The notes: generated by a model from the letters alone, not told the origin. 64,000 nt of DNA from Dendrophyllia cribrosa (GCA_024195265.1 JAJLRJ010000013.1:10651332-10715331), one strand, 5' to 3'. Counted from the first letter of the stretch, positions 23,343 through 35,418 are shown. Made by a program: numbers and translations.

Positions 23343-24758
23343 ATGCACAAGGATCGTGGACCCAATTCTACTCCACCATTTCGCCCCATCGTGTCTTCCA
23401 TTGGAACATATAATTATAACTTGGCTAAATATCTTTGCAACCTTTTATCGCCGCACATTCCAACTGAACATTGTGCTACTGACACTTTTACTTTTGTACA
23501 GGACATCCAATCTTTATCTATGTTTGGTAAATTTATGGTTTCTTTTGATGTAGAAAGTCTCTTCACCAACATTCCCCTTCAGGAGTGCATTGACTTAGCG
23601 GTCAATTACATTTCCGAGGGCAATCCCGACCTTAAGTTAAGCAAACTTGATCTTAGAAGCCTCCTTACTGTAGCTACCGCCCAGACTCATTTCTTATTTA
23701 ATGGTTCTTTCTATGACCAAATTGATGGCGTAGCCATGGGGTCTCCCCTTGCCCCCGTTCTAGCTAACCTTTTTATGGGGCATCATGAAAAACTATGGTT
23801 GGATAATTTTCAAGGCTCCGAAATTTTATTTTACCGCCGATATGTTGATGACACTTTTTGTTTATTTCACTCGGAACATGATGCCATTATGTTTTTTGAC
23901 TACATCAACTCTAGACACCCCAACATCAGGTTTACCATGGAAAAAGAAGCTCAGCACAAATTACCCTTTTTAGATGTTCTAATTGACAATAATGATCCCA
24001 ATTCTTTTCTAACTAGAGTTTACCGCAAGAAAAACTTTACTGGGTTATTAACCAATTATTTCAGTTTTACCTCGTACTCTTACAAAGTGGGTCTCATCAG
24101 GACTCTTGTTGATAGGGCCTATAAGATCAATAACACCTGGTTGGGGCTACACGAGGACGTTACCAAGCTTATGGAAATCCTAAAAAAGAATCTTTTCCCT
24201 GCCCATTTAATTGAAAGAGTTGTAAACCGCTACATTACTGGGACCCTAAGTAATCATTGTCCCCAGGATTCTCTTCCCACTTCACCTACATTTTACTTTA
24301 AGCTGCCCTACACAGGACATTTTTCTGTCGTTACTCAGAAAAAGATTCGTCACTTTATCAAGCGCTATTGCAATGATTTGGATATAAAATTAGTTTTTTC
24401 TTCCTTTAAGATAGACAACATGTTTAGTGTGAAAGACCCTGTCCCTGACGGGTTTCGTTCGCGTGTGGTTTATAAGTTTGTATGTGCGGGCTGTAATGCC
24501 TGTTATGTCGGCGAAACAACCCGGCATTTTTCCACACGCGTGCGTGAGCACTTAGTCAATGACAGGACCTCTCACATTTTCAAACATCTACTGAATTCTG
24601 AACATTGTCGTACCTTGTGTTCACAAGATTGCTTTCATATTTTAGATCACGCTTCTACGAGTTTCCAACTTAAGATAAAAGAGGCTTTTCATATTAATAG
24701 AGAAAAACCGTCTTTGAATCAACAATTATATCATGTAAATTTGAAACTATCCTTATAA
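23343..24758 (+). CDS. Penelope-like RT with GIY-YIG endonuclease (5'-truncated)
   Basis: A frame of 471 codons. Reverse transcriptase motifs: FRPIVSSIGTYNYNLAKY (residues 13-30), SFDVESLFTNIPL (67-79), GVAMGSPLAPVLANLFM (129-145) and the catalytic YVDD (167-170). The C-terminal 120 residues hold a Penelope-type GIY-YIG nuclease: a CxxC before CYVGETTR (about 381-394), then R-x-REH (about 399-403) and a distal E near the end. It would copy the element's RNA at a nuclease-made nick. The N-terminal part usual in the family is missing: the coding sequence starts abruptly at the inverted-repeat junction, and a frameshift near 23342 separates about 20 upstream codons. The apparent ATG is therefore not a real start. 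No internal stops follow, so this copy is young. Confidence 0.88.
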   Translation: MHKDRGPNSTPPFRPIVSSIGTYNYNLAKYLCNLLSPHIPTEHCATDTFTFVQDIQSLSMFGKFMVSFDVESLFTNIPLQECIDLAVNYISEGNPDLKLSKLDLRSLLTVATAQTHFLFNGSFYDQIDGVAMGSPLAPVLANLFMGHHEKLWLDNFQGSEILFYRRYVDDTFCLFHSEHDAIMFFDYINSRHPNIRFTMEKEAQHKLPFLDVLIDNNDPNSFLTRVYRKKNFTGLLTNYFSFTSYSYKVGLIRTLVDRAYKINNTWLGLHEDVTKLMEILKKNLFPAHLIERVVNRYITGTLSNHCPQDSLPTSPTFYFKLPYTGHFSVVTQKKIRHFIKRYCNDLDIKLVFSSFKIDNMFSVKDPVPDGFRSRVVYKFVCAGCNACYVGETTRHFSTRVREHLVNDRTSHIFKHLLNSEHCRTLCSQDCFHILDHASTSFQLKIKEAFHINREKPSLNQQLYHVNLKLSL

Positions 24759-24861
24759 TTCTCACATTGCCACGCTTTTATTTACATTGTTGTTACTAGC
24801 ATAATTAACATTTGTTCCCACTTATATATTCACTGTCAACGCTTTGTACATTACTTATTAA

Positions 24862-24889
24862 CTGAAGATGACAGAAGTTGCTGTCGAAA
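24862..24889 (+). ncRNA. Hammerhead-ribozyme-like core, Penelope 3' end
   Basis: CTGAAGA is followed by the helix GACAG / CTGTC and then GAAA, the conserved CUGANGA - helix II - GAAA layout. Penelope-like elements are known to encode hammerhead motifs in their terminal repeats. Helices I and III and the cleavage triplet could not be fixed by eye (a GTC lies near 24917). Confidence 0.6.
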
Positions 24890-24939
24890 CATGTTTTTCA
24901 AACTAAAACGTTTTGTCGTTTTTCTTAAAATTATAACCT

Positions 24940-25485
24940 GCCTGCTAACATCAAGAACTTATGGGTTTCTGCTAAAATATAATATTCTTCTATTCTCCTT
25001 TGAACAAAGCTTAGAAATCCTTCTGGATTTTATTCTCTTTTTTATTTTGGCTCCGTCCTACCTACAAATAGGTTCCTAACAAAACGCGTTCTAGGCACGA
25101 TAGACGCGTTTAAAAAACAATAAGGGCTCGCTTTTAATTTTCTACTATTCTGAGCTAACGCTTACCATGCGCTTCAAACAACAACAACAAAAAAAACGCA
25201 AAATCATCCGATCATTAATCGAACGGTAGGTGAGTGTACCTTTCCAATTTTGAGCGGACTATTAACATAAAGCTTTAAACTTTGCAGTCTTGAAGACATA
25301 CATCTAGACTATAAGAGGCATATAGCCGTTTTAAAAGTTTAGGTCTAGATGTTGAGAAGATTACTAATATGCAAAAATCATGACGTCATCATATCGTTGT
25401 TATGGTAACACAAGAGAAAATAAGGGGGAAAGAGAGGGGCACCGAGGGCGTTGGCTGGGATATGACAATTCCACTAAAGTTATTT
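24940..25485. other. No gene recognised
   Basis: Spacer between the Penelope-like element and the next MITE. No domain or TIR seen. Confidence 0.4.
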
Positions 25486-25486
25486 A

Positions 25487-25691
25487 TAGAGGTGGCTCGA
25501 ACGGAAGTCTGTTCCCCGAGACGTCCGCTTAGGGTCCAACCTCGATCTGAGGTTGTGAGCGAAAGGGAAATTTCAATAATAATGGCGGAACGCGTGGAAG
25601 GCTATTGAATATTCTACTCACAGCATCAGATTGAGGTTGTCCTTTGTGCGGACGTCTCGGGGAACACACTTCCGTTCGAGAGCCGTCTCTA
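25487..25691. mobile_element. MITE with 40-bp inverted ends
   Basis: The ends TAGAGGTGGCTCGAACGG and (opposite strand) TAGAGACGGCTCTCGAACGG continue into a shared TTCCCCGAGACGTCCGC block. No coding sequence. Confidence 0.75.
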
Positions 25692-25762
25692 AAAATAAGT
25701 TAACTGGAATTAACATATCCCAAACCCTAGACTAGGAGCTTCCCTCTCTGTCCCTCTTATTT

Positions 25763-26475
25763 CACGGTGGGCACAGAAGGCTCAAAAAGTGGCAGATATT
25801 CCGTCGTAACAAAATGGCGGAAATTCCAGCTTCGAAATGTCATATCTTTGGATCGCATCAACATATTTACGAACTTTTTTCACTTTTGAAATTATTATGG
25901 CATGTACTTTCAGAAACTGTCATCAGATATCCCATAATACTAATTTGAAATTTTGGCGCCATCTTTGTGACGTCATTTTTCCGCTAAAATACTTAAATTT
26001 GAAAAACAAAAATCATAGGATTTTAGCCAATGATAACTTCTATATTGTTGTACAATTTCAGCTTCCTAGGTTCAAAACTGTTAAAGTAGTTTGAAGCGCA
26101 AGTTTTTTAGTCGATTTGATTCTAAATGAACTTTGACCCCAGTAGATTATGGGCGGGAAATTCAAATTTTGAAATGTCATATCTTATGATCGGATAAACA
26201 TATTTGCGAGATTTTTTCAATTTTGAGATGCTTGTAGCGAGTACTTTCAGAAATTGTCATCAGATATCCCATAATACTAAGTTATTTTTTTGGTGCCATG
26301 CCAACTTTATGACGTCATTTTCCCGCCCAAAAATTGCAAAAAATTAACAGAAAAAAATATTCAATTTGTGAACCTGAGTTCTGTGCTGTTGTGAAATTTC
26401 ACGTTAACAACACTATCAAAACAGAAAAAGTTATTATTACCCTTGCCACTTTTTGAGCCTTCTGTGCCCACCGTG
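25763..26475. mobile_element. TIR element with internal direct repeat
   Basis: The termini CACGGTGGGCACAGAAGG are inverted at both ends and continue through CTCAAAAAGTGGCA. Inside, two diverged direct units (about 25835-25985 and 26170-26330) share AAATGTCATATCTT, CATCAGATATCCCATAAT and a TGACGTCATTTT box. No transposase seen. The target duplication is uncertain (possibly TTT). Confidence 0.75.
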
Positions 26476-26479
26476 TTTA

Positions 26480-27250
26480 TTCTCGGGTAAAACCGATGTA
26501 AATCAAATCTACTGTTTTCAAAAGTTCATTTCATCCCTAGTATAATTATGTGCGAAGCAGCTTGCCTGACCGAGCTCAGACAGTGAAGTATCAGCCGTTC
26601 AAAGTTGGAATATTATGTCGCCAAAAAAAAAAAACAGTCGAGCCACCTTAATCTACCTCAGCACCTCTCAAATGTGTCATTTAAACGTACATGATATCTT
26701 TGAATATTAAAGTTAATTAGTGGGAAAGCGCGCCAGATATTGCTTCAACACTATAACTATTAATTTAACATTTTCACGTTTAAATGACGCCGACGTCACT
26801 TAGATCGTGTCGTGCGTGTCGTGGAAGCCATAAAGAGCGTGGAAGGCGAAGGACAACTGCCCCAGTTACCGTGCTACGGAAGTAAGATCAGCGAATACTT
26901 TCGACTTCAGAATCAACTGCGACACACGATGGAACCCAGTCAGAACCTTGCGTCCTCGAAAAGACCTCCCCCTCTTTCGGCAGTGGAAAAGCAAGCCCGA
27001 ACGAATACCGGCTTTTCCTGTAGGTCATTTCCGCACCCCCCCCCCCCCTTTTTTTAAATATATATTGCAACATTTTCCTTCATATAATGTTGTATTTTTA
27101 TTTTGTAAGTTAGTAACATCTTAAACCTGAAGAAGGCTAGTCTGGCCAGCCGAAATATTGTTTCAAATATTTACTCATTGTATCAGCTTGGCAGTAGTCC
27201 TTGGACTTCTCGTTTATATTTTCGAATATCCACGATTATAAAAGTCTTAT
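26480..27250. other. No clear gene; hammerhead-like motif at 27127-27155
   Basis: A frame at about 26812-27057 reads as low-similarity proline-rich sequence ending in a C-run; I do not recognise it. The stretch 27060-27250 looks like the end of a Penelope-like element (see the hammerhead-like motif). Confidence 0.35.
27127..27155 (+). ncRNA. Hammerhead-ribozyme-like core
   Basis: CTGAAGA, then a helix GGCT / AGCC, then GAAA. It probably marks a degraded Penelope-like terminus. No RT is attached nearby. Confidence 0.45.
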
Positions 27251-27253
27251 TTT

Positions 27254-28143
27254 AGGGAATGTGCAATAATTATCAGGAGGGGGGGGGGGGGGGGGTGGAA
27301 AACGGGCTTCAAGTAGGAAAAGATTAGGTAATACCCCCCTTCTAAAGGAGTGAATTTAGTTATTGCCCCCCCCCCCGCCCCTCTGATCAGTCAGAAATTT
27401 TGTATGACCCTCTCCCCCCCCCCCCCCCCCCCCCCCCTTCACACACCTTCACACGCCTTTTATATACAAATACCCAGCATTTTCTTTTATGCACGTACCT
27501 GTTATTGCTACGAGGTAATGTTTGTTCCAGACGCGGATATACAACATATCCTCTTTCCAGGAAATTTCTGGAAGAGTCCCTAGCCCTTTTTCGTGCCTTT
27601 AGAGCAAGAAACTCAAGGTGCTGGAGAAACTCTTGCAAGTACCATCCTCAACATTGAGTTTTTGGCACACCTTCTGTACTTCATTTGTGCTAGAAGATGT
27701 CAATTTTCCGAGGTTGTAGTGAAATTATGATTTTGGTGCAATTTTGTCTGCATTGGTTCAAATTTGTTTTGAACCAGTGCAAAATATTTGAACCGGAGCA
27801 AAATATTTTCACCAGGGCAAAATATTTGCACTGGTGTAACTATATTCTACTGTTCAAATGTTAACAATTCAAATTTAAAAAGCCAGAAACGCTTTATCAC
27901 AATATTCGTCTCTATATTATAGAGATAGAGAATAATAGATAATCGTATTGCAACAGATTGAAATTGCAGTTCAGCCACAGAACAGATCATCAAGCCTTTC
28001 AGTGAGAACTATAAACACTTGAAATAAAATGTTAAGTCCCCCCTCCTCTTGAGTGACTTATTTTACTTTGAGTCCCCCTATCCTTGCTTTGATTTTACTT
28101 TATGCCCCCCCCCCCCCTTCCTGATAATTATTGCACAGTCCCT
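27254..28143. mobile_element. G/C-run MITE with GTGCAATAATTATCAGGA ends
   Basis: The inverted termini contain GTGCAATAATTATCAGGA followed by a G-run on the left (27278-27295) and the complementary C-run on the right (28105-28117). Further C-runs inside (27366-27376, 27415-27437) generate the proline- and glycine-rich frames, which are not genes. Confidence 0.65.
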
Positions 28144-28329
28144 TATCTTATTTCCAACACCAAAAAAAGGTTTCCCTTAATATTTAAATATAGAATAGAT
28201 AAATATATGAAACATTTCATTGATTACATTTTTATTGTTTCACGAAAGGCATTTCGTAAATACTAGAAAGCTCTGTTAACCCACACTCCCCCCCCCCCCC
28301 CCCCCCCCCCCCACCTCTCCAAACACCCG

Positions 28330-29200
28330 CCAGCTCCTCTCCCTCTCTACTGAGTCAAAATAAATACCTTTTATCAAACCAACGTAGATAAATAAACCAT
28401 TTGAAAGCAATGGTCGCACGACAGACACGACACATCTCCGCCCGCGGTAATCAGTCATATCTCCCGGGTACTGGCAGCCATGGTCAGCTGTTTTGTCTTA
28501 GTTAGAACTCATCGGCATGGCATATTCAGGCATAATGGGCCGGGGGGGGAGGGTACTCTCATATATAAGCTATATGGGTATGTGCCGCTGTGAAGGGTAT
28601 GCTTTTCAAGCAGTTTAGTCTGGGATAGGGTATAGAAATCAGAGTGTTTTGGTCTAGAATAGGTATCATTTGTCGGGAAACTGATCAGTGGTATGAAGAA
28701 TTAAGTCTAGAATAGAAATTGAAACTCGGAAGAGAAAGAGCCTTCCCTAAACGGAAATAAAATCATCGCGGCAACATTGTTGACAAATGGTTTTCCATTA
28801 AAAACACTAATAGTGATATAATTCTAAAAGTAGCAAGTCTGGGATAGGGTAGGGATTTTCGGTGTCTAGTCTAGCATTGGGTTTCAAAATCAGCTGAACA
28901 TGGTCTGGTAAAGGATAAGGGTTTCGGAGTCCCAGCGGCACACCCCCACCCAAACATATACAGAGTACCCCCCCCCCCCCCCCTCCCCCCGGGCATAATA
29001 GTCTATAAAAAAATCATGGCTGCCACTGCCCAGGTGATATGGCTGTGCGCATGCGTAAGGTACTGGCTATTCTACGTTCTCGACCCCAGAGCTCTCGGTC
29101 TCTGGGGTCGATAGTGGCCATACCGCGGAGATGTGTTGTGTAACAATTGCTTTCAAATGGTTTATTTCAATGTATATAGGTCTCAGAAAGTTTGTGGGGA
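28330..29200. mobile_element. Inverted-repeat element interrupted by a hAT-like MITE
   Basis: About 28384-28492 and about 29020-29190 are imperfect inverted repeats (TTTGAAAGCAATGG / CCATTGCTTTCAAA-type blocks and a CGCGGAGATGTG block). The MITE at 28538-28992 sits between them. A short perfect hairpin with arms CGACCCCAGAG lies at 29076-29110. Confidence 0.5.
28538..28992. mobile_element. hAT-like MITE with G-run ends
   Basis: The ends are CCGGGGGG...GTACTC and its complement. They are flanked by 8-bp near-duplications GCATAATG (28530-28537) and GCATAATA (28993-29000). The inner parts share TATGGGTATGTGCCGCT / AGCGGCAC blocks with the copy at 34046-34460 and looser similarity to 40864-41319. 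The 8-bp duplication suggests the hAT superfamily. Non-coding. Confidence 0.7.
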
Positions 29201-31310
29201 AACTTGGTCTTTCGAGAATCTTTCAATGTCCTGAAGTACTATTATACGTTTATTTTCCACATGGTCCGTTTTCATTTGTTCTCTCCGGTAGTTATATTGA
29301 ATACCCCCTTCTCTCCCTTTACCAACTGTTTTAAAAGCTTGGGGTAGTTTTGGTTGTACTAGGGGAGAGCAGGGCTGATATTCCCCTATAGGTTAATTTA
29401 AATTACGTTTGCACTAGAGGAAAAGTCTCCCGATACGTTAATGTCACCGGCGGGATTCGTTAAACGTTTTTGACACGGTATTAGGATTCCTAAATACTTT
29501 ACACCACACTATGAATCCGGAGATATGTGGTTGCGTGGCAAGGCAATATATAGTCCACCAAAATGTGAAAAACGTTCGTCTTGGACAGAAAGTCAGTGGA
29601 AATTGGGCAAACGACAATATGAAACAGTTTAGTCGGAAATATGTTGTTTATTCGTTTATTTCTCAACAAATAAGTTTACGAAATTAAGCAGAAATCCGTA
29701 CCCACGTAAGATTAAACTCTTATGTTAACATGGAAAGATATACGATAATAAAATTAATTATTTGATCGAAAGTCGTAGCAAGTATCCGGATTGGTTGAAA
29801 ATCCCGTTTACAGAACAAATCGCTCATGATTCAAAATACTTGGATACAAGGTACCCAGATTGAGCTCTGGATTCAAAGTATCCCGGTTTGTAGCGCAGTC
29901 ATTCGGTACATTTTACCCCAGATTTAGCCTTCTGTGTGTAAACAAATCTGATGTCAAAAGAAGTCAACGGAGTTTTCCAACTGCCACTGGACCAAACTAT
30001 TCTTTTTGGAAGAAATTAAATGGTTTAATGAAGAAAATGCCACCTCTTTCAGTCATCTCCAATCGAAGTACTTTTCGGTTTAAGAACCGAACATAAAAAT
30101 AAAAGATCATCCAGGATTGCTAGAAATCTCAGCTTCACTCTTTGTTTTGCTTAATACTACCTGTACTCACAAAAATTATCACAAAAAAGAATTAATAGTT
30201 AAACTTAACTGGAAACATGATATAGAACTGAAAACCACTTTCAAGTGTAACACAGGTAATGGCAATTCATAGTGTTAAAAATATTTGTAAATTATTTGAC
30301 TCTTCATGCAGCAAGTTTTGTTGTTGTTGGGAGTACATACAGTCACATGTCTGATCACCGCTCTTATTTGCTCAATTAAAAAGATAGCTACCAATCCGAA
30401 AGTATCCGGAATCCGAATCCGCGAAGAGTCCGAAGTCTTTTGCACTAGAGTAAAAAAATGAGTAGCTAAATTTACTGAAGAGGACAACTAAATTCTTAGT
30501 CGGACGGTTAAAATAACTGAGTGAGTTGCAAAAATAGAGAAATAAATTTTGGCTCATCCTCGGTGTTAAACCCTGCCAAATTAACTCACTAGTGACGTAA
30601 AACAAAGAAAATAAAAGGTACTGAAACAATAGAGGGCAAGACAACAAAAGTAAAAAACAAAGAAAAAAGTCACAGCCTGTTTTATACCGAGGTAAACCCG
30701 AAATTTTAAAATGGCATTGACATAAATTATGCTGTTGTACTTTTGCACCTGCATTTTTTGCTGTTTTCCCCACTTCATTCTTCGATGCTAGAAACGGCAT
30801 TTAAGGCAGGGGTCCACATGAACGCCATTTTTCCGCCACTTGACATGGCTTTAATGGCAATATCTCGTTCACATTTCAAGCAATCCAAAAACTCTCTGCT
30901 CATCTCGTGAATCTATGTTATGGGTTGTTTTGTAAATTTTTGGGTGATTTGGGGGTATGTTTAAGAGAAATAAGAATATTGAAGATTTAGTGGTGTTTTT
31001 AGAATTTGTAGCAGTAATAATTAATAGACGGACACCAAGTTAGTCCACTAGCAACTTTTAGTGGTGTTTTTAGAATTTGTAGCAGTAATAATTAATAGAC
31101 TGACATCAAGTTAGCACAGTATCATGTAAACAAATGTAGAGCCATAAGAGGGAACCGGAGTGAACTCGCCCCGGCGCGAAAGTCGCCCCGGTGTCATGTA
31201 AACACTCCCTAAGTCCACTAGCAACCTGGAGTGCTCTTACGTGGGTATCAACTGTCTGTTGGTGTTCCAAAATCAATTTCTTTCTTCTGTCCCTTCTTTA
31301 AACCTCTTTT
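29200..31310. other. No gene recognised; local duplication at 30988-31113
   Basis: AT-rich spacer. About 30988-31043 and 31058-31113 are a 70-bp-period direct repeat containing AGTGGTGTTTTTAGAATTTG. No protein domain recognised. Confidence 0.4.
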
Positions 31311-32633
31311 AAGAGTAGCTCTCTGAGAAAGTGGTGCAAAGTTGGAAATGAACATTTTTAACCCCCCTTCATTTTTTGTGTGGAGGTATATTAGGGTCAG
31401 CAGATGTATCGTTGCCATGGTAACCGCGATTGATCATGCCATCCTCAGGCCCATGTTTTCATCAAAAATTTCACTCTCAAGTAGGAAATTTTTGGAGTCT
31501 CGTTCTCGGGTGCGTGGAAACTAATTCAAATGAAATTCCATCAGAGAGTAGAGCCATCCTACTAGTTTATAAAAGTTGCTGTTAACATATTTTGTTTTAT
31601 ATTAAGAAGGAGAAAATGGTCTCTCTACAATGTTACATGTCAGCCATTTTGACAAACAACAAAATCAAGGACAACTATTTTCGCAATTTCTCTCAAAGTG
31701 CTCTTTTCCCTGAGACCAAATTAGCAGCAGAGCTTACAAACATGTTGGAGTTTCTAAATATCATAAAATCTTTTTGGGGAAAACTATTCTATGGCCATGG
31801 GAACACATTTGAGGCAAATTTGACAAAACTAAAAGATTGGCCATTTTGAAGCTTAATTATTCAGCGAATTATTTCGCCCAAAAAGACTTTAGAGAGACCG
31901 TTTAAGCGCCAAAAGTATTTATTACTATCTTGTCTGCTAACTATGTTTGATAAATGAGGTTTCGGCCACTAAATGTATTGAATTTCAAATTGATACAAAG
32001 CCTACCTTGTAAGGTTTGGTAATTTCTACAGTGTGCTTTTATCGCGCAAGTCCCTCGGACGGTCGCTCCGTTTTCTTGGCCAAATCTAGCACAGACTCTA
32101 GCAGACAGGTCACAACCGTTTCCCCCATCGAACATTCACTTCAGAGACAGACGATGGATCGTTAGTCCGCATATAATCTGATATATAATGGAAGAAGAAT
32201 TCACTCTGTCAAGACACAGTCGCGCTTTTCATGGTTTCTGCCATCCATGGAATAAAATTAATCAGTTCAATCCATCCAGAGAGTAAAATAAATGCATCAC
32301 TGACACTGCACTAAGCAAATACTAATCAGTAACCGGTCCAGAATAAAATAATCGGCTTAAATCGACTCGTGGATCGACTTTGTTGTCGAGTAAACGTGCA
32401 GACCGGAAATACAAAGAGCAATTTATTACTGCTGACCGGATGTAACGCAACCTTTAAATGTCGACTTTCGATCTGGGGTTAAGATCTCTTGTATTAATAT
32501 TTATGAATCTGGTATTCCCTGATTTGAGGGTAGATAAAAAAGTGCATCACTCTGAGGATGAAAGCTTTGAAAAGAAATCGGCCTATATACGCCGAATATA
32601 ACAGGCAAAAAAAATGGTACGGTGCAGTCTAAC

Positions 32634-33022
32634 AATAGAGTACCGAAGTGTGACGTCACACTTGTGAAATTATGGGATTTGATTAGATATTCGGAAAGGG
32701 CATGACGAAAAATGCCCGCTTGCCAAAAATCAGCATCTTATTGCAATTTGGGGGTGAGATATTGACACCGTTATGCTCTGATGACTCCATACAAACCTTT
32801 CTAATTTTTGCCTTGGTTCATTACGTAATGAACCAAGGCAAAAATTTTGGTTTGTATGGAGTCATCAGAGCATAACGGTGCCAATATCTCACCCCCAAAT
32901 TGCAATAAGATGCTGATTTTTGGCAAGCGGGCATTTTTCGTCATGCCCTTTCCGAATATCTAATCAAATCCCATAATTTCACAAATTTAGTTTTTGTGAC
33001 GTCATCACTTCGGTACTCTATT
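32634..33022. mobile_element. Palindromic MITE, AATAGAGTACCGAAGTG family
   Basis: The two halves are inverted repeats meeting near 32827 (TTACGTAA). The ends are AATAGAGTACCGAAGTG. A TGACGTCA-like box and the block AAAAATGCCCGCTTGCC lie in each arm. A disrupted relative flanks the LINE in the GTPase gene (48897-55104). Confidence 0.8.
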
Positions 33023-33375
33023 ATGTTGCTCATTTATTGATCTGTATTTTGTTATGGGCTAATCATGTTACAATATTACCGTGTAATCATGTAAATAATG
33101 CTACTCAATCACGGTCTGACAGTAGTGTTATAAACACTGGCTTTACAAGACTAGGGTAAAGTTATTTTTTTCGGAAGGTCACGGGCTTACAAACGTATTT
33201 AGTTTTCCGTTAACATCCGAAATACTCTACAGGCTTTTACGAGAACAAGAGCTTTCGATAGCTATAATTGAAAAGTACGCGTTTCCTAAACTACAGTTTC
33301 GTCAAGGACTCGAGGACTGGGGTTTGAATTATCTCGGTGTATTCACTGAAATGCAGTCATACCAAAAACCGAATA

Positions 33376-33700
33376 CCTCGGGCGGGGGGTGGGGGGAAAC
33401 TCCCATGTAAAAATGAGGGGGGTGGTTTCGGAAATTTTCGAAAAATACCCTAAAAGGTACCAGAATCTTGTTTGATGGGTGTGGCTCACAGATATGTTAC
33501 CCCTAAGAGGTATTACTTCTAAAACCACACATCTCACATTCTGCCATATATTTCGGCTCAATAAACCAAAAGGTAACATGATAATTCTAACGGAGGTCAT
33601 TTTAGATTTTAGCATTCTAAGCGGTACCAATCTACAATTTTTGACCCCTAAAAGGTACGACGAGTACCCCCGTTATTTTAGTCCCCACCCCGAGCCGAAT
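33376..33700. mobile_element. hAT-like MITE, older copy
   Basis: The ends read CTCGGGCGGGG and complementary CCCCACCCCGAG. Near 8-bp flanking repeats CCGAATAC / CCGAATCC are visible. The interior carries the AAAGGTAC blocks typical of this group. Confidence 0.55.
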
Positions 33701-34049
33701 CCACGTTTCACGTAAATACGGGCTCCTTTAGAATCAACGCAACATTGGCAGGCGCCTTCTGTGAACGATAAGGATAATTCTACTGTCTGAAGCTCGTCTC
33801 TGTTCATGCGGCACAAAGTTATCCTCTTGTACGTGTAACAGCTCTTTCCACTTCCGGCATTGTGGCTCGTCTGGCTGTGATTTCAGAGGTTGCTTCTTGG
33901 AGCATTATTCCTCTTTCCTCTGTCTCTAGATCTGCCTCTGAGATATCCTTTCGCTTGCAATTGGCAGCCATACGTGAAAAGCATGAGGATATTTGCTGTG
34001 GCGTTAAGAATTCCTAAACGGCAAATAATCGTTTGCCATCTTGTCTACG

Positions 34050-34474
34050 TACTCCCTTATATGATCTATACGGGGACGTGCCGCTGGACAGGGTATGGTT
34101 TTTGGCATTTTTGTCCTGAACAGGGTATACAATTTAACGTGAGTCTGTCCTAAACAGGGTCTGAATCTGTCCTAAACATAGTATGGTTCCAGTTAACTTG
34201 TAGCTTGTGGTGACTCACTTGTCGTGATTAGTATATTCATGCGAAGGCGAAGTCGTATTCTTTTCAACGGATCCATCTACCATTTTTTTAAAGCTAAGGT
34301 CAATAACCACGCACCAGCTGTGTCCTAGACAGGGTCCTAAAATAGAGGGTGTTGTCCTACACAGGGTAGGTATTTTCGTTTATTTTTGTCATAAACACGA
34401 TCAGGGTCTCAGACCTTCAGCGGCACCCTTATACCCAAATATTGGTCAAGTATTCCTCCGGGCTACGTGCTCGC
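34050..34474. mobile_element. hAT-like MITE, older copy
   Basis: The left part TATACGGGGACGTGCCGCT and the right part AGCGGCACCC mirror each other. The flanks CTACGTAC and CTACGTGC look like a diverged 8-bp duplication. Repeated TCCTAAACAGGGT-type blocks fill the interior. Confidence 0.55.
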
Positions 34475-35219
34475 CTTATCTCTCTGGCTACTTCCTCGCC
34501 GTTGCTTTTCTTCCCAGTCTGTTCACCGATGTTATATTACTGATCCAGAAAAGTTTTCTGTTGCTCTGTGAACCGGACTTTTAATTTCTTGCACTGAATT
34601 TCAGTGCCCAGCCCATTTGGCATCGCTGAATAATTAAGCTTCAAAATGGCCAATTTTGTAGTTTTGTCAAATTTGCCTCAAATGTGTTCACCTCCCATGG
34701 CCATAGAATAGTTTTCCCCAAAAAGATTTTATGATATTTAGAAACTCCAACATGTTTGTAAGCTCTGCTGCTAATTTGGTCTCAGGGAAAAGAGCACTTT
34801 GAGAGAAATTGCGAAAATAGTTGTCCTTGATTTTGTTGTTTGTCAAAATGGCTGACATGTAACATTGTAGAGCGACCATTTTCTCCTTCTTAATATAAAA
34901 CAAAATATGTTAACAGCAACTTTTATAAACTAGTAGGATGGCTCTACTCTCTGATGGAATTTCATTTGAATTAGTTTCCACGCACCCGAGAACGAGACTC
35001 CAAAAAATTTCCTACTTGAGAGTGAAATTTTTGATGAAAACATGGGCCTGAGGATGGCATGATCAATCGCGGTTACCATGGCAACGATACATCTGCTGAC
35101 CCTAATATGGTTGTTTTTGTTCATCCCCCCAGGTAACCTACCTCCACACAAAAAATGAAGGGGGGTTAAAAATTTTCATTTCCAACTTTGCACCACTTTC
35201 TCAGAGAACTACTCTTAAG

Positions 35220-35364
35220 AAATTTGAAAAAAAAATTTCATTCAAATTCACGTTTACCCCAGCCTTAAGTCATGAACCATGAGTTAAACAGAGCTAGACG
35301 TTAAAAACGTAACATAGAGGGAGGACAACCCCCTTCCCCCCCTTCCCCCCCCCTTCCCCCCCCT

Positions 35365-35418
<54 letters not shown>

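Larger units (their letters stand above)
22592..24936 (+). mobile_element. Penelope-like retroelement with inverted 3' copy
   Basis: The unit consists of a minus-strand copy of the element's 3' 690 bases (22592-23278) joined head-on to a 5'-truncated plus-strand element (about 23280-24936). The inverted copy is the reverse complement of about 24243-24934 with very few differences, pointing to recent insertion. Penelope-like elements are known for inverted and tandem partial copies around a terminal repeat that carries a hammerhead ribozyme. Such a motif is present in both copies here. Confidence 0.9.
31313..35214. mobile_element. 3.9 kb foldback element with TTAA duplication
   Basis: Inverted arms of about 550-600 bp (31313 to about 31865 and about 34621 to 35214) begin GAGTAGCTCTCTGAGAAAG and are flanked by TTAA (31309-31312 and 35215-35218). 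The frames inside the arms occur twice as mirror images and have no recognisable domain. The right arm carries about 30 extra bases near 35105. The spacer holds at least three other MITEs and no transposase. Superfamily inferred from TTAA: piggyBac or Kolobok, non-autonomous. Confidence 0.85.

Noticed and set aside
31342..31849. Frames occurring twice as mirror images (again at 34688-35151)
   Set aside because: They are parts of the inverted arms of a foldback element, with no domain.
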